This document shows, piece after piece, positions 33,061 through 41,899 of a stretch of 64,000 nt of DNA (the stretch's first letter is position 1; each line of letters begins with the position of its first letter). The DNA lies in assembly GCF_026262505.1 (NCBI RefSeq), contig NC_067206.1, positions 30,953,896 through 31,017,895 on the forward strand, given 5' to 3'. Position numbers and translations under genes: made by a program. Below the pieces are notes generated by a model. That model did not search any database. It worked only from the letters and a program-made list of their open reading frames with translations, and was not told where the DNA came from. The stretch comes from Trichomonas vaginalis G3. Taxonomy: Eukaryota; Parabasalia; Trichomonadida; Trichomonadidae.

Positions 33061-33480
33061 ATGACGAAATATATTTCAGTCAACAAGTACATGACAGAAG
33101 TCAAAGAAGAACTAGACCCATTCATATATTTGAATGTTTACTTCTACAATTTTGAAAAGTCTACATTTGACAAAATTTGGAACATTGCACCAGTTAAGTT
33201 TGCTGTTGTTAGAAAAAGTGGTGCAACTTTTGAAGACTTAGACATAGAAGGTTTGTTAGCAGTCAAAGAAAATTTTGACAGAAAGTTCTCAAAACTCGAA
33301 GAAGGCAAAGCATACAAACTTGTTATACCTTATGAACCAAAGAAAGCAGACGACTATGAATATTATGAGTCTAAGATAGTTGAAGTTCAAGGTAAATTAG
33401 GTAAAAAGATTTTAGAGTCTAAGCCAGTGTTTGCTCCTAAAGAGGAAGAGAACATTGACATTGACCCAGAAATGTTCTAA
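33061..33480 (+). CDS. Unrecognised Maverick protein, 139 aa
   Basis: Starts MTKYISVNKYMTEVKEELDP and has an acidic C-terminus (EEENIDIDPEMF). It lies 35 bp after the helicase, separated by an A/T palindrome. Soluble, no motif recognised. Its 3' end overlaps the convergent next gene. A role in replication (for example ssDNA binding) is only a guess from position. Confidence 0.6.
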   Translation: MTKYISVNKYMTEVKEELDPFIYLNVYFYNFEKSTFDKIWNIAPVKFAVVRKSGATFEDLDIEGLLAVKENFDRKFSKLEEGKAYKLVIPYEPKKADDYEYYESKIVEVQGKLGKKILESKPVFAPKEEENIDIDPEMF

Positions 33481-33951
33481 AAATAAAATTTTATTTTTAC
33501 ATGTCAAATTTCTTTTCTCTGGAACTGGCTCTGGTTCTTTCTTCTCTTCTTCTACTTTCTTTTCTTTCTTCTCTCTCTTCTTCTTCTTCTCTGGTGGAGT
33601 TATGTCAAACTTCTCAGAACCATATTTTTGTAAAAGGTCTTTGTCCTTTAATAGCTCTTCTATTCTGTTTTCTATTTCATCTTCAAGAACAGCGCATGTG
33701 TCTTCTTTGCATTCTAAGAACTTTTGTTGGACTTCATCTTTCCAATCGGCGTCATCTCTGTCAACAAGTCTGTCATTGACAAATTTTAAGACTGCTCTTT
33801 GTAATGTTTTATGGTTCTTGTCATATTCCCAGAAACAGAACTTTAGAACAAATTCACCTTTCTTGTTTACACTATGTAAGATTTTATGGTCTACAGATGT
33901 TTTGCTGTCGAAAAGTTTGTCTCGAATATAGATAGCGAAATCGCTAGACAT
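33412..33951 (-). CDS. Unrecognised Lys/Glu-rich Maverick protein, 179 aa
   Basis: The ATG at 33951 gives MSSDFAIYIRDKLFDSK. The N-terminal 120 residues look folded. They are followed by a KKKKREKKEKKVEEEKKEPE charged tract and then a tail read antisense to the neighbouring gene. Divergent from the packaging ATPase with 36 bp between ATGs. No family recognised. Confidence 0.6.
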   Translation of the reverse strand: MSSDFAIYIRDKLFDSKTSVDHKILHSVNKKGEFVLKFCFWEYDKNHKTLQRAVLKFVNDRLVDRDDADWKDEVQQKFLECKEDTCAVLEDEIENRIEELLKDKDLLQKYGSEKFDITPPEKKKKREKKEKKVEEEKKEPEPVPEKRNLTCKNKILFLEHFWVNVNVLFLFRSKHWLRL

Positions 33952-33987
33952 TTTCAAAAAGATAAAAATTTTAATTTTTCTAAAAAT

Positions 33988-34863
33988 ATGTTAGAAAAAA
34001 AGTTTGCTGACATTGACAAAAAATTTGAGAATGTTTTAAATAAGAACAAGAGGAAGTTAGAAAATGCTCAGATAAAGCCTATACATGACAAGTTCTTATT
34101 TGCTCAGAATGGTATAACAGGTCTAATCGCACCACCTGGGTCGGGTAAGACTTTCACTTATCTTAAAATGGCTGCACAACAACAAGAACTAGATGAGAAG
34201 AACCCATTCTATGAGTTAGTTGTTATTTGTAGTACTTCTGGTCAATTTGACCAAACCGTAAATTCGTTCAAAGATATTATAAAAAAGTCTAAGTTAGTAT
34301 GTATAAAAGATACTGAGTTGTTAGATTGGATAAAGAAGTACCAAAGAAGAGTTTTGAAGTACAATGCTATAAATGAGTATATAAATTCGAAGTTTAAAGA
34401 CCCTAATGAGGAAATGCAGAGAATATTAGAGAAGAAACACTTCAGAAACAAACAGAAAGAGATAGAATACATTTCGAAGAAATTGCAATCTTACGATTGG
34501 AAGACTTACCCTCATAGATGTCTTCTTATCTTAGATGACTTTGCTTCTCATCCTTTGTTAAAGAATAGAGAACAAGACATGTGTCGAATTCTTAAGAAGC
34601 TCAGACACTTTAACATCTCAGTTGTCATTTGTGTACAGACAGCCAAGAGTTTAAGTAAGGATGTAAAGAGAATACTTACTGACATTGTACTTTTCCCCGG
34701 ATTGTCCGAAGACGATTTCATGGAACTTATGAAAGAGTCCATGGCAGGTAAGTTTGACAGACATGAACTATGGGAGAAGTACAAAGTCATACAAGACCCT
34801 CATACTTCTTTCAGAATTCACATCTACGCGAACAAAGTTCAAATTGTAAAAAGTCAAGCGTAA
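33988..34863 (+). CDS. A32-type (FtsK/HerA) genome-packaging ATPase
   Basis: The protein is 291 aa from the ATG at 33988; further upstream codons lack an ATG. Walker A APPGSGKTFTY (about residues 48-58), Walker B CLLILDDFA (about 178-186), and the following region ILKKLRHFNISVVICVQTAK matches the sensor-like segment of poxvirus A32/Maverick ATPases. It pumps element DNA into capsids. The frame is intact, so at least this packaging gene could be functional. Confidence 0.87.
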   Translation: MLEKKFADIDKKFENVLNKNKRKLENAQIKPIHDKFLFAQNGITGLIAPPGSGKTFTYLKMAAQQQELDEKNPFYELVVICSTSGQFDQTVNSFKDIIKKSKLVCIKDTELLDWIKKYQRRVLKYNAINEYINSKFKDPNEEMQRILEKKHFRNKQKEIEYISKKLQSYDWKTYPHRCLLILDDFASHPLLKNREQDMCRILKKLRHFNISVVICVQTAKSLSKDVKRILTDIVLFPGLSEDDFMELMKESMAGKFDRHELWEKYKVIQDPHTSFRIHIYANKVQIVKSQA

Positions 34864-34885
34864 AAAATAAATGTTTAGTCTTAGT

Positions 34886-35240
34886 AAGTCTGTCGGATGG
34901 AAGAGTTCTTCCAGTTGTCGGGAAAAACTTTTTCTGTCGGATGCAAGAGTTCTTCCTGTCGGATGCAAGAGTTCTTCCAGTTGTCGGGAAAATATTTTTC
35001 TGTCGGATGGAAAAACTTTTTCTGAAGGTCGACCAAAAAGTTCTCAATTTTCTAAAATTTGAATGGTTTACGGACGAACAACAAGAAAAATTTTTCCAGT
35101 TGGAAGGAAGAGTTCTTCCAGTTGTCGGGAAAAACTTTTTCTGTCGGATGCAAGAGTTCTTCCTGTCGGATGCAAGAGTTCTTCCAGTTGTCGGGAAAAT
35201 ATTTTTCTGTCGGATGGAAGAGTTCTTCCTGTCGGAAGGA
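34886..35240. repeat. Low-complexity GTCGGATG / GTTCTTCCAGTTGTCGGG repeat block
   Basis: Interlocking repeats of GTCGGATGCAAGAGTTCTTC and GTTGTCGGGAAAA. The block at about 34903-35017 is duplicated at about 35108-35225. The repeats open ORFs in several frames on both strands (for example 34770-35258 and 35068-35253); these are treated as by-products, not genes. It sits between the packaging ATPase and the accessory zone. Confidence 0.75.
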
Positions 35241-35311
35241 TTTGACGAGGCAATTTAACTTATAGAGCTACCTGAGCCATCTGAAGTCAAGCGTAAAAAT
35301 AAATGGTTCAT

Positions 35312-36120
35312 TTACTCTGCTTGTTTGAAGTTGTCAAAATACTCTGTTATTTTTTCTTTCAGTAGCGGCAAATCTTCTTTGAAGGTAAGTATTGTACAAC
35401 CTTTCATATCATAGTGTGTTTGAGGTAACGTATCTTGAACTATTTGTTTCACATCTTCATTCGGGGTCATTGAAATCGGTAAGTTTTTCGCGATAGAACC
35501 AATTTCTGTCAGATTTGTAAATCTTAGCAAAGGTCGTAAAAGCTTTTGTTGTTTCTTCTGACTAAATGCAACATAACCATATCTCTGTCTTCTTCATTTT
35601 CCATCTCTTCAGTATAAATCATATACTTATAGTTCTTTTCCTTTCCTTTTGGTACCGAACGTGGTATTCTTTTCTGTATGGTTTTGTCTTTTGCTTCAAG
35701 CTTGTTCTCTAGCTCTTCACGTTCTTGTCTATGAATTTCGTCAAGAAGTCTGTAAATATTCCAAGCATAACGAGGCGAAGCCCACATTGCAACAGCATTT
35801 ACAAGAAGTCTATGTACATAATATCCTCTCAAACCATTTGGCAATTTTTCACGATTTTCGTACGGAATCTCTACCCTCGGTTTTCCGAGGGTAGCAAACA
35901 TATGAGGAAATTCTTCTAAAAGTTCTTTTGTCTGTTGGTTTTCAAACCAATGGTATGCTTGCTTTGTAGAACGAAGAGTATTCAAAATACTTTGCATTTG
36001 GTACATATCGTCTTTGACCGAACGAATGAGACGAAGTTGTTTGTTAAACTGAACCCACTCATATTCTTCATTTATAGCTTCATGGACTATAACTGTTGTT
36101 GTGTTCTCTGATGTTGACAT
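35312..36120 (-). pseudogene. KilA-N domain protein, frameshifted
   Basis: The ATG at 36120 gives MSTSENTTTVIVHEA. Residues about 85-125 carry the KilA-N signature (GYYVHRLLVNAVAMWASPRY), a DNA-binding fold of large DNA viruses and phages. A Lys/Glu-rich segment follows, then VMLHLVRRNNKSF. The frame then stops at 35524. An ORF without ATG (35530-35312) continues directly in another frame and supplies about 70 more residues with a natural end, so a single-base change around 35530 breaks the gene. The nearby A/T-rich leader resembles other Maverick genes. Confidence 0.65.
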
Positions 36121-36208
36121 ATCTGTCTTTATATTCCGGATAAAAAAATAAAAAAAAATAAAATTAGCGTTATTTTCTATCTTGTATAAAAGACCAAAAA
36201 TAAACGCT

Positions 36209-36700
36209 TTACATGTATTTTTCAGCAACTTCGTCAATAATTTTATAAGCTTTATCTATCTCATCTACTTCAAACGTTTCTTTACCTTTCGTGGGAGCAC
36301 CATACATTTTCTCAAACTTTTCAAGTAGTTCTGTTTCAGCAGCTCTCATATCGTTAACAAACACAACCTTGAACTCTATTGACTGTACTGTCATATCTTT
36401 GAGTTATATTATATGTTCTTCCTATCTTATATCTCTTTGTATTGAAGTCCTTCGGTTTCTGAACGATGTAAAGTAAGCCTTCACTGCAACGTTCCGTATC
36501 GAATGAACCATATGTTATGAAGTTATATCCAACAACTGGGTCTAACCATAACAAAACTATTGGTATAAAGACTTTTGTCTATAAGATATGCTGTAGTTCC
36601 ATAGAATCTTACCGATATCATAAGCTCAGGATTTCTTGTCAAAATTTTCTGACTAGAAGCAGTTCTAACCCAGTCGTGGGATGTTTTCTTTCCAAATGGA
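36209..36700 (-). pseudogene. Remnant of a KilA-N plus GIY-YIG (T5orf172-like) protein
   Basis: Three overlapping minus-strand frames together read as one gene. At about 36700-36560 there is a KilA-N-like start (SHDWVRTASSQKILTRNPEL). At 36554-36354 there is the GIY-YIG-like segment GLLYIVQKPKDF then RYKIGRTYNITQRY. At 36394-36209 the helical remainder ends ..IIDEVAEKYM. Frame changes lie near 36555 and 36380. No ATG starts the middle frame. KilA-N with T5orf172/GIY-YIG is a known fusion in viruses. Here it is inactive unless the indels are assembly errors. Confidence 0.55.
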
Positions 36701-37270
36701 GAATATAATGTCTGACAAAGAATATTTATTGTATTTTTTTGAGTATCTTACGTTTAAATCACCTATTCTAACCAATTTAGTGTTATTGTCTATCTTTTTA
36801 ACTGTTTTCAAACTCAGTGTTTGTCATTTCCTGTTCTTACATACAAAATAAAAAAATATTTTAAAAAAACTAGCTTTATTTTTTCTATCTTAAGGAAATT
36901 CATGATTTTCATAGAGTTTTAGGCGACCAGGATTTCTTACCTACTCGCTGTTCTTCATGATTTTCATAGAGTTTTGGCGAGTAAGATTTTCTATCTTGTA
37001 TAAAAGATATGATTTCAGGGATTTTTTTTGACGAAGTGCAAAAGTTCTCTTCGTAAAAAAATAACAGTTATATAATGAAATTTGGTCATTTTTTCAATAA
37101 AAATAATGTTTATGTTAGAATGTTAGATCTAACATGTTTCTAACATGTTTTCTAACATGGTCTAAAACATACAAAACTCATGAAATTTCATACGGAATTC
37201 AATAAAAATAATGTTTATGTTAGAATGTTAGATCTAACATGTTTTCTAACATGTTTTCTAACATAACTAT
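36701..37270. other. Repeat-bearing spacer in the accessory zone
   Basis: No gene. Contains an A/T palindromic leader at about 36845-36870, a near-duplicate GATTTTCATAGAGTTTT pair (36903, 36960), and two GTTAGATCTAAC repeat copies (about 37105-37150 and 37209-37263). Confidence 0.55.
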
Positions 37271-37590
37271 TTACAAGCGTTTTACATGGTATATGTTGCG
37301 ATGGTTCATGACTCTAAACAATTTCGTGGCTTCAATTTCTTCTGTCAGTACATCGAATGTTTTAACGATACCGAAAGTTTCTTTATACTTCTTCTTGACG
37401 TCAGATAGAAGGAAATCGTCAGCTGTTGGATAGTTTTTGTTTAGAAATGTCAACATGTTCATTTTATCTTCTGCTGGTTTTTCTGCTTCTTTCTTTAAAT
37501 CTGCATAGTCGTTTCGCATACGTTCTATCTCTTTGACGGAGTAGTTATATTTCTCATTGCTGCTTTACATTTTGAACATTGCGGATTCAT
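37271..37590 (-). pseudogene. Frameshifted small gene with CxxC start
   Basis: The ATG at 37590 gives MNPQCSKCKA. After a frame change near 37565 the frame continues through YNYSVKEIERMRNDYADLKK to a stop at 37271. The end (KETFGIVKTFDVLTEEIEA, then RNIYHVKRL) looks like a winged-helix unit. About 105 codons. Family unknown. Confidence 0.45.
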
Positions 37591-37612
37591 TTTTGCGTTA
37601 TATTCTGAAACC

Positions 37613-37865
37613 TTACCTTGCTAAAACAACTAAGGCGTCAATGGTTTTCTTCATCTCGAACATAGCGGGTCTTATTTGTTCGTTCCATACCTTACCCCTA
37701 CTATCTTTATCTCTTATTTCCCAAACACATTTTGCAACTAATGAAACAAAGTTGTCGTAGGTCTTAAATTCTTCGGAATTTGTAAAGGTCAGAGATGTTC
37801 TTAATATACCATGTCGCAGTCTTTGTCCATGACTTTGTGGTTGCAATGAAATCCAAGAAACTCAT
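37613..37865 (-). pseudogene. Frameshifted small Maverick gene
   Basis: The ATG at 37865 gives MSFLDFIATTKSW. That frame stops at about 37766, while the adjacent frame continues in phase of content from SEEFKTYDNFVSLVAK to a stop at 37613. About 80 codons. It begins 3 bp after the stop of the next upstream gene, as in an operon-like series. Function unknown. Confidence 0.45.
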
Positions 37866-37867
37866 AG

Positions 37868-38190
37868 TTAACCTTTTCGTATGAACTTCTTTATTTCTAC
37901 TGAGTCAGTCAGTCCGACTTCTATTTCATCGAATTCTGGAATAGTGAGTTTTTGTTGTTGGATTTCAGGAAGTTTAGGTAAATGGTCAATAATATCCTGC
38001 ATTTCATAAAGATAACTGTTCAGTTTGTTTCATCTTTCGCACTACAGTCTAAATTACTTGTTAAAAGTTCTTGCTTTATCTTCTGGATTTTTGTTTCGAA
38101 AGTATATGAAGAAGGAATGAAGCTTTTCATCTCTACTAACATTGAAGTTGGGTTCATGACTAACGAGTTTGGTGCTGTTGTTGCTAACAT
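37868..38190 (-). pseudogene. Frameshifted small Maverick gene
   Basis: The ATG at 38190 gives MLATTAPNSLVMNPTSM. A frame break at about 38015-38025 is followed by MQDIIDHLPKLPEIQQQKL and a stop at 37868. About 107 codons. An A/T palindromic leader (AAAAAATATTTTTTT type) lies just upstream at about 38205-38225. Function unknown. Confidence 0.45.
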
Positions 38191-38543
38191 GTTCTTACAA
38201 TAAAAATAAAAAATATTTTTTTAAAAAAACCAACTTTATTTTTTATGTTTTTTGTGAAAGTGTCAAAATTCATGAATTTCGAGAGTTTTCTACGATGTTA
38301 GAAAACGTGTTAGAAAACATGTTAGATCTAACATTCTAACATAAACATTATTTTTGGGTCTTTTACGCTCATTCCGATGAAGAAGTCTTGACAAAACATT
38401 TATGAAGAAGTCTTGACAAAACATTTACGAAGAAGTCATGAAAATTCAAGAGTTTTAGACCATGTTAGAAAACGTGTTAGAAAACATGTTAGATCTAACA
38501 TTCTAACATAAACATTATTTTTGTCGAAAAAAAAATGGTTCAT
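38191..38543. repeat. Spacer with two GTTAGATCTAAC repeats and GTCTTGACAAAACATTT repeats
   Basis: Palindromic repeat copies at about 38293-38350 and 38461-38520 are inverse to those at 37.1 kb. GAAGTCTTGACAAAACATTT occurs twice at about 38385-38425, matching the left-end block at 24640-24710 in inverse orientation. Confidence 0.75.
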
Positions 38544-38717
38544 TTACTCACAATATTTTTGTACAAAACGACCCCAAACTTTTAACTTCTTTTCTGCAGC
38601 TTCTAATGTTATCTTAGCGAGTTCATATTCTCTAAATTCTCTCTTTAAATCTTCTTGTTCCCATTGGTCTAGTTCGTATGGAGAATCTCTATAACCAGAA
38701 ACATATCTCACGTTCAT
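38544..38717 (-). CDS. Small Maverick protein, 57 aa
   Basis: The ATG at 38717 lies 3 bp after the stop of the KilA-N gene, giving MNVRYVSGYRDSPYELDQWE and a charged helix ending KVWGRFVQKYCE. The tight coupling with the KilA-N gene supports it. Function unknown. Confidence 0.5.
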   Translation of the reverse strand: MNVRYVSGYRDSPYELDQWEQEDLKREFREYELAKITLEAAEKKLKVWGRFVQKYCE

Positions 38718-38720
38718 GTT

Positions 38721-39206
38721 CTATTGTTTTTCATGCATTTTTCTAACTTCTTCTTCAAACAAAGGTTTTGCATTCTCTACTGTATCTTCAAGTTCTTCTT
38801 CATCTAATTTCTCATGAACTTTCTTGTCTATGGAGTCCATAATTTTTCCAACTGCTATACAATATTTTGGAGAAGCCCACATTGCAATATAGTTTACAAG
38901 TCTTGGGTCTACATACGTTCCTCTAACCTGTTTGATTTCATCAGGAATTCCTGCATGAACCTTGTATAAAAAGCAACCGTCGGAATTCCGGCGGTTGGTA
39001 TATTCTTCACAAAATGCCGTATAATACTCTTCCCAGGACTTATTTTCCAACAACTTTCTAAAGTCTTTCCTAAACTGCTGACACATATTTGTTACATTTA
39101 TATAACCATCCTTGTCTCTACGTAAGACTTCAATACCGTTGTAAGTGCCTTTTGTGAATGTTTCGCCATTAGATTTGTTCGTGAACGTTTTTGCTTCGAC
39201 TGTCAT
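38721..39206 (-). CDS. KilA-N domain protein, 161 aa
   Basis: An intact KilA-N protein. An N-terminal strand region (GTYNGIEVLRRDKDGYINVT) is followed by MCQQFRKDFRKLLENKSWEE and the diagnostic GTYVDPRLVNYIAMWASPKY at about residues 95-115, then an acidic coiled tail. KilA-N proteins of nucleocytoplasmic DNA viruses bind DNA and may act as regulators. Residues about 62-82 (DNA 38961-39017) are duplicated in inverse orientation upstream at 39314-39371. Confidence 0.8.
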   Translation of the reverse strand: MTVEAKTFTNKSNGETFTKGTYNGIEVLRRDKDGYINVTNMCQQFRKDFRKLLENKSWEEYYTAFCEEYTNRRNSDGCFLYKVHAGIPDEIKQVRGTYVDPRLVNYIAMWASPKYCIAVGKIMDSIDKKVHEKLDEEELEDTVENAKPLFEEEVRKMHEKQ

Positions 39207-39494
39207 TTCAGTTCTTACAATAAAAATAAAAAATATTTTTTGGTGGCTTAACCGTCGGACATTCGTTTATGGCTTAACCGTCGGACATTCGTTTGTGGCT
39301 TAACCTCAAAACAAGCATTTTGTGAAGAATATACCAACCGCCGGAATTCCGCGGGTTGCTTTTTTTATACAAAATTCAAGAGTTTTGCGTGTTTTCTACG
39401 ATGTTGTCAAAATGTCGTGTTGTCAGTAATTTTAAGAGAAGTTCATTTGACCGAGGCACATAGGCACATAGGCACACCTAAAAAAACATCTAAC
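39207..39494. repeat. Spacer with GGCTTAACCGTCGGACATTC repeats and inverse copy of KilA-N DNA
   Basis: GGCTTAACCGTCGGACATTC is repeated at about 39244 and 39271, with a partial third copy at 39297. 39314-39371 is a nearly exact reverse complement of 38961-39017 inside the KilA-N gene, and both contain an ACCG(C/T)CGGAATTCC palindrome. Confidence 0.75.
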
Positions 39495-39662
39495 CTAAAA
39501 TATATTTTTCAATACTTTTTCAGCACTTTTCCGTAGTTGTATATGAAAGACAATTCGGGATGAAATTTCTTCATCTGATATATTCCTACCGGCGTTTGTA
39601 AACATATAGTCTAACGGTTTTGTATCTGCTACTTTTGTTCTTTGTTTTTCAACCTGAAGCAT
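39495..39662 (-). pseudogene. Truncated paralogue of the 45795 protein
   Basis: 55 codons starting at 39662. Its first about 25 residues align with the start of the 282-aa protein at 45795: KVADTKPLDYMFTNAGR here against RVATTKPLDELFTNVGQ. The rest of that protein is missing, so this is a truncated or remodelled duplicate. It could still be a small gene in its own right. Confidence 0.55.
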
Positions 39663-39716
39663 TTAATATATGTAAAAATATATTGTTTTAAAAACGTTTT
39701 TACTTCATGCAATTTT

Positions 39717-40679
39717 TTATTTCATGCAATGTTTTATTTCTGTGCCGTCTTCAAGTATGCCCCAATACTTACGCTTGGAGAGAACATGAACTTCGGAAAA
39801 TACCTTGTCTAGCTTAAAACAGCCCATTTTCTCACCAACTAAACCCATTTCAATGAGTTTGTTATACCCTTCTTCGTTTGTCATGAGTGCGTCAATGTTC
39901 TCATAGTAAACCTTCACTTTGGATTTGACTTCCGAGAAGAATTTGTTGTAGTTGTCAAGGACTGCCTTTGCGAACTGAGGGTAAGACCAATGTTCGACAA
40001 TAGGTTTTAATGTGGTTACTAAGCCACTTTCACCTTCGGTAAATTCGTATTTCAAAACAAAAGGGGAGAACCTTTCAACAAAGTTGTCGACCTTCTCATA
40101 ATGTTTACTCTTCATCTCTTGAGGTTTTTTAATGGAATACCCCCATGTCGAATTCATAAGCAATTTTAATGTCATTGCAAGTTTGGGGTTTGAAGCTTTC
40201 CTAATATCATACAGTTGTTGTATGACTTTTCCAACTGTATAGTTCCTTCCTGGGAACTCACCATCTTCGTTTGGAATTCCAGTCGGGATATATTGGACGA
40301 ACCTCATGTATGCGGCGTTAAGGTCGACATAGTATATTTTTTCATATGAGTCGAACTTGTCGCAACCAATCGGTCCAGTTCGTGGAAATTCAAGTGAGTC
40401 TCTTATCTTCTGAGAAACTTCTCCTGTTATCTCATAAACATCGTCGAAGCAACCTGTTTCATATAAAACCTTCTGACCCAACTCAGAAGCTCTCCAATAC
40501 AATTTGACGTCAATTGGATGTCTCAATGGAAGTTTGTTTATAGCATCTTGAAGTTCTTGCAACCTCATTGGAAGTTCTTCTGGTTCAGGTTGGTATCCGA
40601 ACAATCCAACTCCTTTTGGAGCTGTGTACTTCTTTTGTGCTATAACTTTGTCTGGAACAACTTTTGGTCTTACTAACAT
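39717..40679 (-). CDS. DNA polymerase B, C-terminal (palm/thumb) ORF
   Basis: The protein is 320 aa. Motif A YYVDLNAAYM (Asp119), motif B KLLMNSTWGY (172-181) and motif C VYYENIDALM (Asp263) are in order, and a KRKY segment follows. This is the polymerase core of Maverick/viral-type protein-primed PolB. In motif C the usual DTD is NID: the second Asp is kept, the first is Asn. It starts by a 7-nt overlap (ATGTTAG) with the stop of the upstream ORF, so the polymerase is encoded in two pieces. Motifs A and B are only about 55 residues apart. Confidence 0.85.
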   Translation of the reverse strand: MLVRPKVVPDKVIAQKKYTAPKGVGLFGYQPEPEELPMRLQELQDAINKLPLRHPIDVKLYWRASELGQKVLYETGCFDDVYEITGEVSQKIRDSLEFPRTGPIGCDKFDSYEKIYYVDLNAAYMRFVQYIPTGIPNEDGEFPGRNYTVGKVIQQLYDIRKASNPKLAMTLKLLMNSTWGYSIKKPQEMKSKHYEKVDNFVERFSPFVLKYEFTEGESGLVTTLKPIVEHWSYPQFAKAVLDNYNKFFSEVKSKVKVYYENIDALMTNEEGYNKLIEMGLVGEKMGCFKLDKVFSEVHVLSKRKYWGILEDGTEIKHCMK

Positions 40680-41869
40680 GAAAAGTTTGTTTCGTCTTTT
40701 GGTACAAAAGTTTCTGTCAGCTTGTCATCTGGAATTGGTTCCAACAAGCCTTTCTCGAAAAGAATGTTAACAGCTCTGACAATGTTGCACTTACCTTTTC
40801 CGAACAATGGGTTTGTAAGACTTTCGTTCAACATGAAGTGGTTGTGGACAAGTACAATCTTCAACCATGGTAAGTCTTTGTCAACAACATAGTCGTCATG
40901 TGAAGAACCTTTCTCAGTCGGAATGTTGACTCGGATATTCACATTTGCCAACGGTGCAATTTTTGCCAATTGACCTCTGAGAATGTACCTTGTCTTCACA
41001 CATGACTCAAGGTACTTCATCTTCTCTTCTGTAACAAGACCAGAGTTCCTGAGACATGTAAGAATGCAAGGTTCATTGACAATTGTTTCAATTGAATTGT
41101 AAATTCCATACCTTGTCAAGTCAATGTCAGACTTATTTATGAACGGGAAGTATCCAGCATGTTGTCTGACTGCTTGAGGGTTAGGTTGGTACCATTCGAA
41201 CTTCACGCTTGCAATTCCTTCAATTGCATTCAAAATATCTGAGTCGGAGTCAACCATTTGTTCTCTCTTTGTAGTCTTGAAAGCGTCAAGAAGTTGTGCG
41301 GCTGTTGTGACATTGCCATGTGCATAGTAAATATGACCATCTAAATCTGTTACGGTTAGTCTGAGATTGTATCCTTTCTTATTTCCGTCTTGAATGGCAG
41401 CAAGTACACCCATGAAGCCTTCTTTGTTCTTTCCTTCGTCAAAGTTTACTGTAAAGGTTCGACCAGATGTAATTTGACTTCTAACTTCACGATACTTCTC
41501 ATATGCATATCTTGTTCTTTCCATGGGAGCATGACCATCCTCTGCACTACCTTTTTTCCTTCTCAAAGGATGCAATTGTTCGTCATGTTTCCAGTAGAAT
41601 CTGGCAAAGCCGTCGTGTCCTTCAACTTGAGGTTCACTAACATTGAAAGGCAAGTTCATAAGACGTTCTTCTTCTAACCTCTCTAATCTGTTTGGATAGT
41701 TTGCGCGTGCTGTTTCAAGGTCCATTTCGTAGGTCAGACCAGCCAGTTTGTCATAGACTTTTATGGGTCTTCCCTTCCTATATTTAAAATTCTTCGAAAC
41801 TCTCCAACCATATCTTTGCAACTCTGCTTTTATTCTAGCAGACCTTCTATCTATTCTATACGGGGGCAT
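40673..41869 (-). CDS. DNA polymerase B-associated N-terminal ORF
   Basis: The protein is 398 aa starting MPPYRIDRRSARIKAELQRY. Its position immediately upstream of and overlapping the polymerase palm ORF, its basic N-terminus, the CILTCLRNSGL segment and the WLKIVLVHNHFMLNE segment fit the N-terminal part of Maverick polymerases, where a terminal-protein-like region precedes the exonuclease. No convincing exonuclease motifs (ExoI DxE, ExoII, ExoIII) are visible. It is either the N-terminal half of a split gene or a separate subunit. Confidence 0.65.
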   Translation of the reverse strand: MPPYRIDRRSARIKAELQRYGWRVSKNFKYRKGRPIKVYDKLAGLTYEMDLETARANYPNRLERLEEERLMNLPFNVSEPQVEGHDGFARFYWKHDEQLHPLRRKKGSAEDGHAPMERTRYAYEKYREVRSQITSGRTFTVNFDEGKNKEGFMGVLAAIQDGNKKGYNLRLTVTDLDGHIYYAHGNVTTAAQLLDAFKTTKREQMVDSDSDILNAIEGIASVKFEWYQPNPQAVRQHAGYFPFINKSDIDLTRYGIYNSIETIVNEPCILTCLRNSGLVTEEKMKYLESCVKTRYILRGQLAKIAPLANVNIRVNIPTEKGSSHDDYVVDKDLPWLKIVLVHNHFMLNESLTNPLFGKGKCNIVRAVNILFEKGLLEPIPDDKLTETFVPKDETNFSC

Positions 41870-41899
41870 TTTTATAAAAATAAAAAAATATTTTTTTCT

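Noticed and set aside
34770-35258. ORFs of 60-162 codons in several frames around the repeat block
   Set aside because: They arise from the repeated GTCGGATG/GTTCTTCC units and are low-complexity in every frame; the longest only overlaps the end of the packaging ATPase.
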